DNA of 64,000 bases from Salinimonas marina. GTDB taxonomy: Bacteria; Pseudomonadota; Gammaproteobacteria; Enterobacterales; Alteromonadaceae. The notes beneath the pieces were generated by a model. The model worked only from the letters and a program-made list of their open reading frames with translations. It did not search any database and was not told the origin of the DNA. The stretch lies in assembly GCF_015644725.1 (NCBI RefSeq), contig NZ_CP064795.1, forward strand, positions 1,920,501 to 1,984,500, in the 5' to 3' direction. The position numbers were made by a program, and so were the translations under genes. Numbering within the stretch: position 1 is the first letter of the stretch; every line of letters starts with the position of its first letter. This document shows positions 36,479 through 46,280 of this stretch, in pieces.

Positions 36479-39400
36479 TTAGTAACGCGCCTCAAAAGAC
36501 AAGCGTACAGAACGCGGCGCCTGCCATGAGTAAGCTGCACCGTAATACTGGTTCACCGTGCCTTCTTCTATTTCATAGTGCTCGTTGGTGGCCGTTTCTT
36601 CCTGGGTGTTCAACAGGTTAAATACATTCACCGCCATGCGCATATCTACCCCTCGTAGGAGAAGTTGTATGCTGCGGAAACATCCAGGTTGAAAGTCCAG
36701 GGGGTACGACCCGCGGTACCACGTGGGCTGTAACGGAACTCTTTATCAGACTGGGCACAGACATCATCCCCGGTCAGCTCCACCGAACAGCCGGTACGAA
36801 TGTAATAGGTATCCCCGTAGCTGCCATAGACATTAGGATCGGTGCTGGGATAGCTTTGACCAAACGCCGTCAGCGGCCGTCCGCTTTGCAGCGAGGAGTT
36901 AAAGCCCACCACCAGGTTGTCCGACACATTGTAAGAACCATACAGTTTGAAGGTATGACGACGGTCATTAGGCTGGTAGCCATCCGCGCCATCCATCAGC
37001 GCCGGGAAGTCGAAGTCCTGAGTAATACCGGCATCGGCCTGGTCAATATCAGATTTCACCGCCCCTTCAAAGTTACCCACACTACGCGCCCAGGTGTACT
37101 GGAAATTCAGACGGTAATTTTCTTCTACATAATTCAGCTTCAGCTGAACCGATGTATATTCATTTTTACCTTCTGGTAACTGCAGGGTCTCGGCTGAATG
37201 GGTGGTTAACGAACCTTCATCGGCTTCGCCATCAAACATATCAAGTTTAGACTCGTCCAGTGCTTCGCCATCCCAGTAATAGCCATCTTTGAACCAGCTC
37301 ATATCTTCGCCCGGATTCAGCATCACACAATAAGGGTAAGCATAAATCCCGCAATAATCATCCAGCGCACTGGTCACTTCCCGATAGGTCCCGGTGACTT
37401 CGGCAGTCAGTGAGTCATTTACGGTAAACTGATAACCGAGGATAAATTCATCACGGGCGAAGGGATCGGCTTCCTGGGCCTGGAATGTTTCCTTAGTTGG
37501 GACTGCTGATACAGATGACGTGGTCTGCGAGTTTTCTACCGTGCCATTAACCGGATCAATACCGATGGGAGCCCCAGAGACAGAATCAATATCATCGAAC
37601 GTGAAGTAAGTCGTCGTATCACTTACGCCAGAGGCCGCACGGTAAATCGTGTTGTTAGCAATCGGCAGATAATAACGACCGTAATTACCATACAGTTTTG
37701 ATTCACCATTACCCAACACATCCCAGGTAAAGCCAAGACGAGGGGCAATATCGGTATCAAAATCGAACAATTGCTTGCCGGTGGTACCGTCACCTTCAAA
37801 CATATCTTTACGAATACCGATACTAAGCATCAGGTTATTGGTCACCTGCCACTTATCTTCTAAGTAATACGCGGTCAGGTTAGACTCAAAGGAGCCGCCG
37901 CCGTCGAAGATTCGGTCGGATACCAGGTCCTGGGCGCTGTTGCTGGTGTTGGTATACAGCTCACCATTGTCGCCCTGAATGGTAGAGCCAGACTCCAGGG
38001 TAAAATACCGATACGAATGCCCGCCCACCGGCTTGGTGATACGAGTAGTCGCCCGGTCCTGTTTATCGATACCGGCCGAGATCAGATGGTTGCCCCAGTA
38101 ATATTCAATGTCTAGACGATATTGGGTATTCTCATCAAAGTTATCGCCAAACGAGCCGCCGGGGCCACACTGAGGCGCATCACCGCCATCACGTTCATCA
38201 GCGATGGTGGGGCAATCCAGATTAGTTGGCGCGGTCTCGTACTGGGTTTCAATCTCACCCCACATCGCTGACACCGACAGATTGTCCGTCAGGTAACCAG
38301 TGTAGGTCAGACTCTGTGCTTCACCGCCCCGCTTTCTTAAAAACGAACCGCTGTAATCGCCGATAGTCTGAGTTTCAGGATCGTACTCAAACACATCTTC
38401 GGTGGCATCATTCTGGTCCGAATAGGCAAAGTAGCTTAAACGGTGACCTTCAATGATGTCCCAGTCAACTTTCGCGCCCCAGAACAAATTATCGGTGCCA
38501 TCGGACTCCCGGGTACGGAATTGGTCAGTGGCAGTATATTCGTCGGAACCTGAGACATAAGAAAAGTCTCTGGACAACGAGCGTGGGTTAACCAGGGCAT
38601 AGAAAAACAGTTTGTCTTCAATGATGGGGCCAGCGGCGGAAATGCTGTAATCCCATTCGTCTTTTTCGTCCAGACGATTGTCACGGAAAATCTTACCGGT
38701 ACCACCGCGGCCACGGTCAAAGGTACCTTCTTCCTGTAATGCAGACGGTTCCCAGTTGGCCGTAACATCAAAGCGCCATTCATTGGTACCGCTTTTTGTA
38801 ACGGCATTAATAAGGCCACCTGTGGCACGACCATATTCGGCAGAGAAGCCACCGGTTTTAACCTGGAACTCTTTGTACATTTCAAAGGGTACGGCGCCAC
38901 AACCTAGACCCTGACGGGTATCTGTCACTTCCAGACCATTGATATAACATGCATTTTCAGCTACAGAAGCGCCACCAAAGGAAGCGACGTTGCCAAAGCC
39001 TGAGTCGCCTTGCACCACGCCTGGTGCCAATAAGGCGACGGCGGTGATGTTACGGGCAATAGGCATACGGTCAATTTCTGCTTCACCTAAAATAAGGCCT
39101 GAGTCGGTGGATGATAAATCGATAGCCGAAATACGGGCTCCGGTGACTTCAATGCGCTCTGCATTCATCGCCGCGACGTTAAAGTCGGCCTGGCGATTAG
39201 AGCCCAGTGACACCCGAAGGGTGTCTTCGGCTACGACTGAGTCGCCACGTTTGATGACAATCTCATAGGTGCCGGTATCCAGTTTGGCTAAACGATATGT
39301 ACCATCATCGTTTACGGATACCGTGCGACTGAAGCCGGTCTCAGGATTTTTTGCGGTTACCGTCAGCTCACCACCACCTTGTGACTCCACCGTACCATAG

Positions 39401-39492
39401 ATGCTTGAGGTGCTACCGCCAGCCGCCATAACGGGGGCAGTTACGCCCAACGAGGTTCCTATCGCCAGCGCGATCAGGCTTTTTCTTAACAT
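36479..39492 (-). pseudogene. Oar-like TonB-dependent receptor, frameshifted near the C-terminus as sequenced
   Basis: This outer-membrane receptor of about 1004 residues has a signal peptide ending APVMAAGG. A carboxypeptidase-regulatory-like beta domain follows (YGTVESQGGGELTVTAKN), then a plug with RNITAVALLAPGVVQGDSGFG and a large beta-barrel. The frame breaks at the C4 run 36649-36652: the first frame stops at NFSYEG, and adding one G continues VDMRMAVNVFNLLNTQEE to the typical aromatic end SFEARY at 36479. It probably imports a polysaccharide fragment or peptide. It converges with the laminarinase gene, which makes laminarin oligosaccharides a plausible but unproven substrate. A GGGGAG ribosome-binding site precedes the ATG. 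Confidence 0.88.
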
Positions 39493-39853
39493 GTTATCTC
39501 CCCTGGAAGATGTCTATTCAACATATGTAATTATTTTTTTATCTTTATTACATAAGAGTAATGAAGTGCCGTCGATATTAAGCAGGGGATGGATTTAAAT
39601 TCAATGAGAAGTTCCACCTCTTCGTCGAATAAACATATTTTAAAGACAGGCTGCATATAGGCTGTTTACTATATAATCACCTCACGATTCCGTTGAATAA
39701 TTATTAAGATTCAATATTTTAAAAAATTATTGACAAGCTCTGACAGCGTTTAAAATTAAGACAAATAGCGGCTGTTTGTGAATCACACTTAAAGACTATC
39801 ATTTGAACTTTAAATACCAAGACACTAGATTTTCATAGGTGACTCTTAATAAA
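39493..39853. promoter_or_regulatory. Upstream region of the Oar-like receptor
   Basis: This AT-rich 360-bp stretch presumably holds the receptor promoter. An 8-bp inverted repeat TATGTAAT / ATTACATA (39524-39531 and 39547-39554, 15 bp apart) lies 32 bp upstream of the start. No gene was seen. Confidence 0.4.
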
Positions 39854-39902
39854 AAAGCCCCTTTATTAATCCGACTCATTATCGGCGTTATGAAGAGGCT
39901 TT
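39854..39902 (-). terminator. Probable terminator after the decayed exported-protein gene
   Basis: A 10-bp stem with one G-T pair (AAAGCCTCTT / AAGGGGCTTT on the minus strand) has a 29-nt loop and is followed by a T-run. It lies downstream of the decayed gene. Confidence 0.6.
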
Positions 39903-39930
39903 ATTTATTAGGTTTAATTTAAATTAAGTT

Positions 39931-40499
39931 CTATGTATCCACTAGCAAATACATTTCAGTGATGACAATAAATGGCTCATTGCCGTCGGGGCCGTAAATG
40001 CGAAATTCATAGTCCCCGGCGGGCTAGTCAATCACCAGATTATTGCTACTGGTGGCAAGTCGGTTGGCCGGATTGGTGGTGACAATTTTGGCTGTGGCAG
40101 TATTGGGGGTTGCCCAGATTAATCTGGCGTATTTTTATAGGTCAATCCACAGAGTCAGCGCCGCTGGTATAGCTTTCTTCGGGGACACTAAAATGATGGG
40201 GAGCGTATCCCCGGTTAAAGGTATCCGTGTTCCGAATTTGCGGTGTCAGTGCCTGCACTTTGGCGGGCAATGACACAGGCTCATAGCTTTGGTACACCTC
40301 GATAATACGGTTCTGTGGACTTTGCTCCTGACACACCGACGCCTTAGGTTTCAGTCGACAAAGATCGCCGATGGTATCGTCCAGATTGATGGTTTTTGCC
40401 GGGTTCTCATCAATGGCGGCAATATCCGCCAGGGGGAGCCGTCGCCATACCCGAAGTGACCAGCAAGGCTGTCACCATATCAAATTTGAATGCCTTCAC
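39931..40499 (-). pseudogene. Decayed gene for an exported protein of unknown function
   Basis: A reading frame can be followed from a GTG at 40499 (VKAFKFDMVTALLVTSGMATAPP, signal-peptide-like). It needs one added C at 40432-40436 and then runs LADIAAIDENPAKTINLDD to GADSVD. An in-frame TGA follows, then a frame change to IWATPNTATAKIVTTNPANRLA. A TAG sits where CAG would fit (VID*PAGDYEFRIYGPDGNE), and the frame ends at 39931. The C-terminal stretch resembles beta-sandwich modules ending in YGPDGN. Several independent lesions point to real decay, unlike the single homopolymer shifts elsewhere. It lies between two TonB-dependent receptors. The original function is unknown. Confidence 0.65.
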
Positions 40500-40755
40500 T
40501 GAACCCCATTCCTTGTTGTTATCACGCCGTCACTCGTCCTTTCATGTCATGCGACTTTTTACCCAACTAATCTTTTTAATAGCAATAGACGGCCGTATCA
40601 GAAACATACGCCTGCATTACATTTGCATGAATACAACAAACATTAGGGTGGCGATTAATGAGTCGTGTAGGCACGAAAGGAGAAAAGGCTTAGTAGCCTG
40701 TAATAACTAGCGAAGGAATAATCGCCATAAGAAAAGACAAAATAATAGCGCAGAT
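40500..40755. other. Gene-free region between the decayed gene and receptor 2
   Basis: About 250 bp without a supported gene. An open frame on the plus strand here has no ribosome-binding site and no recognisable protein character. Confidence 0.4.
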
Positions 40756-40788
40756 GAAAAAATCCCGTGGCAAGGCTGCCACGGGATG
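40756..40788 (-). terminator. Terminator of TonB-dependent receptor 2
   Basis: A perfect 11-bp stem ATCCCGTGGCA / TGCCACGGGAT with a 4-nt loop is followed on the minus strand by TTTTTT. It lies 20 bp beyond the receptor stop codon. Confidence 0.92.
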
Positions 40789-40806
40789 CGTTAGCTTAAT
40801 AACCTT

Positions 40807-43653
40807 TTAGAATTCGTAGTTGAAACCTAACAGGTAGTTAGCACCATACGCCTGATACAGAGTAACCTGACGGCCATCTGCGCCGGCTGACTGAATATCA
40901 TCTTCGTCGGTGATATTCTGCGCCTGCAGAGTGACCCGCAAGCCTTCCAGCGATTCGATTCCTGACTCACTGAAATCATAGCCAACCTGCGCATCGATAA
41001 AGGTACCGCCCTGGTTGGTGGAGTCAGACAATGCCAGACTCAGACCCCGGGTTTCGCTTAAGTAGCTGGAGCGCTTAGTTCCGGCCACACGAACTTCAAA
41101 GCCTTGGTTTTCATAAAACACCGTCAGGCTGTAGTTCTCATCTGACAAACCAGGAATACGGGTTTCGGTGGTGCCCGGCGCCGCATCTGCTTTACCATCT
41201 AAGAATGTGGCGCTGGCAAACATACCAAAGCCTTCCAGTGAGTCGTGAATCAGCTCACCAGGCAGACTGCCCTGCACTTCCCAGCCACGCACAAAGCCTT
41301 CATAACCGTCTTCAGGACGGGTACGCTCCCCGACTAACAGTTCCGGCGCTTCACCGGTTGAGCTTTTATGCACACTGGGGATATAAAACTCGGTAAAATC
41401 AGTTTCCACGGCGTTACTTCTGTGCCAGTTCTTAAGATCTTTGAAGAACCATGACACCGCTACATAACCGGTATCAGAGAAGTAGTTTTCATAAGCCAGG
41501 TCAATCTGATTGGCTTCATAGGGCTTCAGATTCGGGTTACCGGCACTGCCACTCCACGGCGTATTATCAATATCGGTGCTATTGATGCGGGCATCCTGGA
41601 AAGCAAAAGAAACCTGATTATTCGGCCGCATATCATCCATGCGCGGACGCGTCAGAACTTTGCTTAAACCCAGACGTACAAACTGACCTTCGGCAAATTC
41701 GGCGCTCAGGTTCAAAGTCGGCAACACATCGGTGTAATCAGCCCCGCCAGACACTGGCAGCGACTCTACAAACCCAAGTTCGTCTTTGGTGGCTGCAAAG
41801 CCGGTAGACTGTTGATCAGCGTGTACCACCTGAAGACCCAGGTTACCGCGGATGTAGATGTCGTCGAATTGGGTATCGATATCCAGCTTGGTATAGAAGG
41901 TAGTCAGCTTTTCTTCAACGGTATAGGTATCGCCCAGGCGACCAGTTTCAATTTGTTGTGCATCCAGCTCGTCATAATAACCGCTGTTGTATAAGCCCAG
42001 CGCATCGTAGGCCAGAATTCCATCGATACCGACAAAATCAAGAGATGTTACCCCCAATACCTCAGGAATAGCATCGCTTTGCGGATATTCAGGAGACACT
42101 AAAAAGGCGCCGTTGTTATCTTTAGACTTGGTACGGTCAGAGTAAATGGCACCAATTTCGATACCGCTGAAGATACCCCACTCTACAAAGCCTTTAGTGC
42201 TCAGACGTACAGAATCCAGTTCTTCTTCAAACACAGGCTGGTTCACAAACCCGTCCTGGCCATCCGAGGCAAATAACTGCTGACCATTTTCATCAACCAG
42301 TGACTGTCCCCATGGTTGTGGACCAGCCAGGCGGATCAGCGACGGATCTGTCAAATCAATGGTAGGCAGTGACGGATGATCGGCAAACATTACGCCTTCA
42401 CCGGTCATTTCCCAGGCTCGGGCCGTAAGAGGCCGGCCTTCAGTACCGGCGCGGCCAGTACCCGAATAGCTTTCTACATCGATGATGGTTTTATCCACTT
42501 TACCGGTAGAAACATCAGCATTAAGGGTCCAGTCGTCATTCAAAAGGTATTCGACATTCAGACCAAAAGTGGTCAGGTCTGCATCCTGTTGACGAACATC
42601 GTTGCGTATAACGCTATGAAAGCCGTCGTGGAAGGCGCGTGTGGCTAAACCATTGTCCACTTCAGTGACGGTATAGTCGACCCCACCCCATACCGGGCCG
42701 CCTTCTTCAACACCACGGCGGGCATCGTTTTCCAGAAAGTCGATATACAATGCATCCAGCTGCATATTCAGTTTGTCATTAGGCGCCCACTGGATAATAG
42801 CAGCGTAGGAGTCACGCTCCATCATCGCCGAACGGGCAAAGCTGTCATGCCCACCTGAAATAGCCGTTTCTTCACCTACGGTTACCCCTTCTGCGCCGGT
42901 GCCGGCTTCAGCATTCGGGTAACCCCAGCCACGAAATTGTGTTTCCTGACGCGGCGACTCCATGGTCGCATAAGTCAGTGCCACCCCTAAGGTGTCATCG
43001 GCAAACTGATCAATGTAGTTAAAGGAAACACGATGGCCATCATTATCATAGTCTGGGTTGGCCGCATCTTCGGCATTCTTCTCGTAGGTGCCATTGATAG
43101 TAAAGGTTTGCTCGGCGACCAAAGGCTTCACGGTTTGCAGATCAACCGAACCACCAATGTTTTGGGTGGTCATGCCTGCTTCAGGGGTTTTGTACACCAG
43201 AATATTAGAAATGATTTCGGTAGGGTATAAATCAAATTCCACCCCACGGTTATCACCCATACCTAACAGTTCACGTCCATTTAGTGATGTGCCCACATAG
43301 TTTTCATTGAAACCACGTACCGAGACGCCACTGGTACGGCCGTTGCGACGCTCGCCAGATAAGCCTGGCAGACGTGCCAGAGACTCAGCAATACTGGTGT
43401 CAGGTAATTTACCGATATCTTCTGCAGACAGTGCTTCTACAATTGAAGAATTGTCCATTTTGATGGCCTGGGCGCGCTGTAAGCTGCCCCGGATACCGGA
43501 AACTTCAATGACTTCCACCGGCGTGTCGCTGTTCGGACCGGTTGCGTCCTGCTGTTGTGCCAACACCGGGGTGCTCATCGCGGTCAGGCCACTGGCAACC
43601 AGGGCGGCTTTTATCAGATTTGGTTTAAACTGGTTCATGTGTAGGTATCCCAT
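40807..43653 (-). CDS. TonB-dependent receptor, Caulobacter/Xanthomonas type; probable maltodextrin uptake
   Basis: The 948-residue outer-membrane receptor has a signal peptide ending TPVLAQQQD. A TonB box-like VEVIEVSGIR follows, then the plug with AQAIKMDNSSIVEALSAEDIGKLPD in the TIGR01782 style, and a barrel ending in YGANYLLGFNYEF with C-terminal Phe. The first ATG has an AGGA site five bases upstream; a second ATG five codons later is possible. The same 14-bp operator-like site found before two GH13 units lies about 100 bp upstream. This makes it the likely outer-membrane importer of starch oligosaccharides (compare Caulobacter MalA). Substrate is inferred from that shared site. Confidence 0.9.
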   Translation of the reverse strand: MGYLHMNQFKPNLIKAALVASGLTAMSTPVLAQQQDATGPNSDTPVEVIEVSGIRGSLQRAQAIKMDNSSIVEALSAEDIGKLPDTSIAESLARLPGLSGERRNGRTSGVSVRGFNENYVGTSLNGRELLGMGDNRGVEFDLYPTEIISNILVYKTPEAGMTTQNIGGSVDLQTVKPLVAEQTFTINGTYEKNAEDAANPDYDNDGHRVSFNYIDQFADDTLGVALTYATMESPRQETQFRGWGYPNAEAGTGAEGVTVGEETAISGGHDSFARSAMMERDSYAAIIQWAPNDKLNMQLDALYIDFLENDARRGVEEGGPVWGGVDYTVTEVDNGLATRAFHDGFHSVIRNDVRQQDADLTTFGLNVEYLLNDDWTLNADVSTGKVDKTIIDVESYSGTGRAGTEGRPLTARAWEMTGEGVMFADHPSLPTIDLTDPSLIRLAGPQPWGQSLVDENGQQLFASDGQDGFVNQPVFEEELDSVRLSTKGFVEWGIFSGIEIGAIYSDRTKSKDNNGAFLVSPEYPQSDAIPEVLGVTSLDFVGIDGILAYDALGLYNSGYYDELDAQQIETGRLGDTYTVEEKLTTFYTKLDIDTQFDDIYIRGNLGLQVVHADQQSTGFAATKDELGFVESLPVSGGADYTDVLPTLNLSAEFAEGQFVRLGLSKVLTRPRMDDMRPNNQVSFAFQDARINSTDIDNTPWSGSAGNPNLKPYEANQIDLAYENYFSDTGYVAVSWFFKDLKNWHRSNAVETDFTEFYIPSVHKSSTGEAPELLVGERTRPEDGYEGFVRGWEVQGSLPGELIHDSLEGFGMFASATFLDGKADAAPGTTETRIPGLSDENYSLTVFYENQGFEVRVAGTKRSSYLSETRGLSLALSDSTNQGGTFIDAQVGYDFSESGIESLEGLRVTLQAQNITDEDDIQSAGADGRQVTLYQAYGANYLLGFNYEF

Positions 43654-44033
43654 TACTATCCTAAGACACCTGCCGGTATTTTTATCGCTTTGGCAGGCTA
43701 GATATAAAACAGGCTAGATGCTATCCCCAAGGCCCAACTTGCTCAATATTATGCATACGTATTCATCATTTTATTTATACATTCGATTTACACAAAATCA
43801 TGATTTATCGGCTTTGTTAACAGCAAGAAAACACATAAACCGCTGTATTAAATACAGTATTACAACTGCTTTAACACATTGCTGAGTAAATGATAAAAAA
43901 ACGTAATGCGCACCTGGCATCATCAGCAAAGCGACTCTACATTTACAGTCAGCAATCTATACCGCAAGGGCGATGTGGCGGGTTGTGTGAAGCAGTTATG
44001 GGGCAAGAATGACAATTTTTTGCGAACAGACAT
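43654..44033. promoter_or_regulatory. Promoter region of receptor 2
   Basis: This 380-bp AT-rich region lies upstream of the receptor. It contains the operator-like site at 43752-43765 and no gene. Confidence 0.5.
43752..43765. promoter_or_regulatory. LacI-type operator-like site 3 (TGCATACGTATTCA)
   Basis: This site is identical to those at 21202 and 24288. It lies about 100 bp upstream of the TonB-dependent receptor start, at a distance similar to the other two. Confidence 0.75.
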
Positions 44034-44061
44034 AAAAAAACCCGCTCAACAGCGGGTTTTT
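44034..44061 (-). terminator. Terminator at the end of sucABCD
   Basis: The stem CCCGCT-CAAC-AGCGGG is flanked by A7 and T5 runs and lies 33 bp after the sucD stop on the minus strand. Confidence 0.9.
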
Positions 44062-44094
44062 GAATTAACGTAAAACGTACGTTTTACTTAGCAC

Positions 44095-44967
44095 TTACCA
44101 GCCAGTGGCTTCACGTAGTGCTTTACCAATATCAGCCAGAGAACGCACAGTTTTAACACCAGCGTCTTCTAAAGATGCAAATTTCTCATCCGCTGTACCT
44201 TTACCGCCAGCAATGATGGCACCAGCATGGCCCATACGTTTGCCAGGAGGCGCCGTTACACCTGCGATATAAGAAACAACAGGCTTAGTGACATTTTCTT
44301 TGATGAAGGCGGCCGCTTCTTCTTCTGCGGTACCACCAATTTCACCAATCATCACGATTGCTTCGGTTTTTGGATCGTCCTGGAACAACTTCAGAATATC
44401 GATGAAGTTAGAGCCTGGGATTGGATCGCCGCCGATACCCACACAGGTAGACTGACCGAAGCCTTCGTCAGTGGTTTGCTTAACCGCTTCGTACGTCAGC
44501 GTACCAGAGCGTGAAACAATACCTACTTTACCTGGCTTATGGATGTGGCCTGGCATGATACCAATCTTGCATTCGCCCGGCGTGATAACACCTGGGCAGT
44601 TTGGACCAATCAGACGTACACCTTTGGAATCTACGTATTCTTTTACGTAAAGCATATCCAGTGTTGGAATGCCTTCAGTGATACATACAATCAGCTCAAT
44701 ACCCGCATCCGCTGCTTCAACAATTGAGTCTTTGCAAAATGGTGCAGGTACATAGATAACAGATGCAGTAGCACCGGTTTCCTGAACCGCTTCACGTACG
44801 GTATTGAACACGGGCAGACCCAGATGCTCAGTGCCGCCTTTTCCAGGAGTTACGCCACCGACCATTTGCGTGCCGTAGGCAATCGCTTGTTCAGAATGGA
44901 AGGTACCCTGACCGCCAGTGAAACCCTGACAAATTACTTTGGTGTCTTTATTGATTAATACTGACAT
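44095..44967 (-). CDS. sucD: Succinyl-CoA ligase, alpha subunit
   Basis: The 290-residue alpha subunit pairs with SucC to make succinate and ATP or GTP from succinyl-CoA in the TCA cycle. Visible are the CoA-binding N-domain ([17 protein letters not shown]), [13 protein letters not shown], the [12 protein letters not shown] segment and the phosphohistidine motif [12 protein letters not shown]. Its start overlaps the sucC stop by one base. It is the last gene of the suc operon. Confidence 0.97.
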   Translation of the reverse strand: MSVLINKDTKVICQGFTGGQGTFHSEQAIAYGTQMVGGVTPGKGGTEHLGLPVFNTVREAVQETGATASVIYVPAPFCKDSIVEAADAGIELIVCITEGIPTLDMLYVKEYVDSKGVRLIGPNCPGVITPGECKIGIMPGHIHKPGKVGIVSRSGTLTYEAVKQTTDEGFGQSTCVGIGGDPIPGSNFIDILKLFQDDPKTEAIVMIGEIGGTAEEEAAAFIKENVTKPVVSYIAGVTAPPGKRMGHAGAIIAGGKGTADEKFASLEDAGVKTVRSLADIGKALREATGW

Positions 44968-46133
44968 TATTTGCCCTCCGCCGCTTTAACAACTTGCTGA
45001 GCTGCGTCAGTCAGGCTGCTTGCAGCAATGATATCAAGTCCTGAATCTGCCAGAACTTCACGGCCTTTTTCTGCATTTGTCCCTTCAAGGCGAACAACTA
45101 CAGGAACATTTACGCCAACTTCTTTTACTGCGCCAATGATACCTTCGGCAATCATGTCACAACGTACGATACCGCCGAAAATGTTAACCAAAACCGCTTT
45201 AACATTGTCGTCAGACAAGATGATTTTAAATGCTTCAGCAACACGTTCTTTGGTTGCACCGCCACCAACATCCAGGAAGTTAGCCGGCTTGCCACCGTGC
45301 AGGTTTACGATATCCATCGTACCCATTGCCAGGCCAGCGCCGTTAACCATACAGCCAACATTACCGTCTAGCGCTACATAGTTAAGTTCGTATTGTGCTG
45401 CATGTGCTTCACGTGAATCTTCTTGTGAAGGATCGTGCATTTCTTTTACTTTTGGCTGACGATACAAGGCGTTGCCATCAATACCGACTTTGGCATCCAG
45501 ACAGTGCAAATCACCGTCAGTTTTGATTACCAGTGGGTTGATTTCGATCAGTGCCACGTCCAGCTCTTCAAACATTTTTGCCAGACCCATAAAGATCTTC
45601 ACGAACTGTTTGATTTGATTACCTTCAAGACCCAGTTTAAAGGCCATTTCGCGTGCCTGATAAGGCTGCGGTCCAACGATAGGATCAATTTCAGCTTTCA
45701 GAATTTTTTCTGGCGTTTCTTCAGCAACGGTTTCAATTTCAACACCGCCTTCTGTTGATGCCATAAATACTACACGACGGGTACCACGGTCTACTACCGC
45801 GCCCAGGTATAGTTCTTCAGCGATATCAGTGCATGTTTCAACCAGGATTTTTGTTACCGGTTGACCATTTTCATCAGTCTGGAAAGTAACCAGGTTTTTG
45901 CCCAGCCAGTTTTCAGCAAAACCGCGGATGTCATCTTTGTTCTTAAACAATTTAACGCCGCCGGCTTTACCACGTCCACCTGCGTGGACCTGACATTTAA
46001 CAACCCACTCTTCACCGCCAATGCGGTCAGCCGCTTCAACAGCACCTTCAGGTGTGTCAGCAGCATGTCCTTCAGAAACAGGCAAGCCGTATTCTTTGAA
46101 TAGCTGCTTGCCTTGGTATTCATGCAAATTCAT
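44967..46133 (-). CDS. sucC: Succinyl-CoA ligase, beta subunit
   Basis: The 388-residue beta subunit carries the ATP-grasp nucleotide-binding domain ([18 protein letters not shown] at the N-terminus, [16 protein letters not shown]) and the C-terminal ligase domain with [11 protein letters not shown] and [11 protein letters not shown]. Its length equals that of E. coli SucC. The 147-bp gap to sucB is longer than the other gaps of the operon and could hold an internal promoter or processing site. Confidence 0.97.
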   Translation of the reverse strand: MNLHEYQGKQLFKEYGLPVSEGHAADTPEGAVEAADRIGGEEWVVKCQVHAGGRGKAGGVKLFKNKDDIRGFAENWLGKNLVTFQTDENGQPVTKILVETCTDIAEELYLGAVVDRGTRRVVFMASTEGGVEIETVAEETPEKILKAEIDPIVGPQPYQAREMAFKLGLEGNQIKQFVKIFMGLAKMFEELDVALIEINPLVIKTDGDLHCLDAKVGIDGNALYRQPKVKEMHDPSQEDSREAHAAQYELNYVALDGNVGCMVNGAGLAMGTMDIVNLHGGKPANFLDVGGGATKERVAEAFKIILSDDNVKAVLVNIFGGIVRCDMIAEGIIGAVKEVGVNVPVVVRLEGTNAEKGREVLADSGLDIIAASSLTDAAQQVVKAAEGK

Positions 46134-46280
46134 GGTGTTTCTATCCGATTTTTAGTAAGACAAAAGCCGCTTACGCGACTTGATTAACTTGACCGACAGA
46201 CAGAGCTGCCTGCCGACGCTGTGACAGTAACACCCCAAGCATACCTTCAGGTGTGTTACTGCACACAATTCTCAATTTAT

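Noticed and set aside
40396..40710. Plus-strand open frame of 104 codons
   Set aside because: It runs antisense over the decayed exported-protein gene, has no ribosome-binding site and has no recognisable protein character.
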